A DNA stretch of 64,000 nucleotides from DATJKD01 sp963728295 (GTDB lineage: Bacteria > Pseudomonadota > Gammaproteobacteria > Steroidobacterales > Steroidobacteraceae), in assembly GCA_963728295.1 (NCBI GenBank), contig CAVSKB010000011.1, positions 682,001 through 746,000 of the forward strand, in the 5' to 3' direction. The first letter of the stretch is position 1, and each line of letters starts with the position of its first letter. Positions 63,775 through 64,000 of the stretch are shown in pieces. The translations under genes and the position numbers were made by a program. The notes under the pieces were generated by a model that saw nothing but the letters and a program-made list of their open reading frames with translations, was not told the DNA's origin and made no database searches.

Positions 63775-64000
63775 TCAGGGGGCCTGCCAGTCGACGGGTT
63801 TGTACACCCAGACCTGACCCTCGAAGCCGTTCCCGAGTCCCAGCATCACGTCGTGGCTGCGCAGATACTTCCATTTGCCAAGCACACCGGTCGTTCCTGT
63901 CAGTGCCGGGAGGTTCGCGCCGGATACCGGTGCGGGTGCGACGGTCCAGCCCGTGGCCGTGAAGGCCGATCCGGACGCCGGCGGCTTCAGGTGCCATATC
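63775..64000 (-). CDS. C-terminal end of a kelch-like propeller protein (partial, runs off the window)
   Basis: The minus-strand frame ends in TGA at 63777-63775 and is open to the window edge (74 codons). It reads FTATGWTVAPAPVSGANLP, then GTTGVLGKWKYLRSHDVMLG and GFEGQVWVYKPVDWQAP at the end. This aligns with the last two blades of the 58887 protein (TGTYGRFRYVPALDLFVLMN, RNVFVYRLAPL). It converges on the sulfotransferase gene with a 19-base gap. Function as for the other copy: an exported propeller of unknown ligand. Confidence 0.65.
   Translation of the reverse strand, partial: IWHLKPPASGSAFTATGWTVAPAPVSGANLPALTGTTGVLGKWKYLRSHDVMLGLGNGFEGQVWVYKPVDWQAP

Overview
This window looks like chromosomal DNA of a high-GC Gram-negative bacterium, most likely a gammaproteobacterium (a betaproteobacterium is not excluded). 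It is dominated by exopolysaccharide (EPS) genes. The diagnostic part is an exosortase A (XrtA/PEP-CTERM) EPS locus with the prsK-prsR-prsT regulators, a Wza/Wzz/tyrosine-kinase export set, outer-membrane protein, DUF3473-type deacetylase, FemAB-like protein, paired glycosyltransferases, xrtA itself, an amidotransferase, an O-ligase-like protein and the two exosortase-A-associated hydrolases. All calls come from reading the translated sequence; no database search was run.

Layout. 1-11.3 kb: a tightly packed plus-strand polysaccharide set (Wzy-like membrane protein, GT4 and GT2 glycosyltransferases, two methyltransferases, a sulfotransferase, a beta-propeller protein, a secreted TIM-barrel protein, a sugar epimerase and a WecA-like initiating transferase). 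11.7-20.4 kb: nucleotide-sugar supply and export (WbpM/PglF-like dehydratase, UDP-glucose dehydrogenase, ManC, a second sulfotransferase, a Wzx-like flippase, phosphomannomutase), ending at tRNA-Val. 20.5-23.1 kb: a graveyard of transposase fragments (IS110, IS630 and IS256 types) around a GNAT-like gene. 23.2-30.2 kb: a FemAB/CelD-like acetyltransferase gene, gltX, two minus-strand genes for secreted Ig-like-repeat/fibronectin III proteins, each preceded by a clear cyclic-di-GMP-I (GEMM) riboswitch, then tRNA-Ala and tRNA-Glu. 30.5-55.6 kb: the XrtA EPS locus on the plus strand. 55.6-58.8 kb: a minus-strand operon (GNAT-like, TPR protein, asparagine-synthetase-like). 58.9-63.8 kb: plus-strand kelch-like propeller, acyl carrier protein, two alpha/beta hydrolases and two sulfotransferases. 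The window ends in the C-terminus of a second kelch-like gene on the minus strand.

How it works together. There are two initiating transferases (WecA-like at 10.3 kb, EpsB-like at 30.5 kb), two polymerase/ligase-type membrane proteins and four sulfotransferases. Either two surface polysaccharides or one heavily modified (sulfated, methylated, acylated) polysaccharide is made. PrsK/PrsR probably control the XrtA locus. The riboswitch pair suggests that c-di-GMP controls secreted matrix or adhesin proteins next to it. No PEP-CTERM substrate is encoded in the window, so XrtA substrates must lie elsewhere.

Caveat. Many otherwise well-conserved genes between 11.7 and 54 kb are interrupted by single-base frameshifts, often in short homopolymers, while other long genes are perfectly open. 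Sequencing or assembly error is the most economical explanation. For such genes I give the full span and say where the frame changes.
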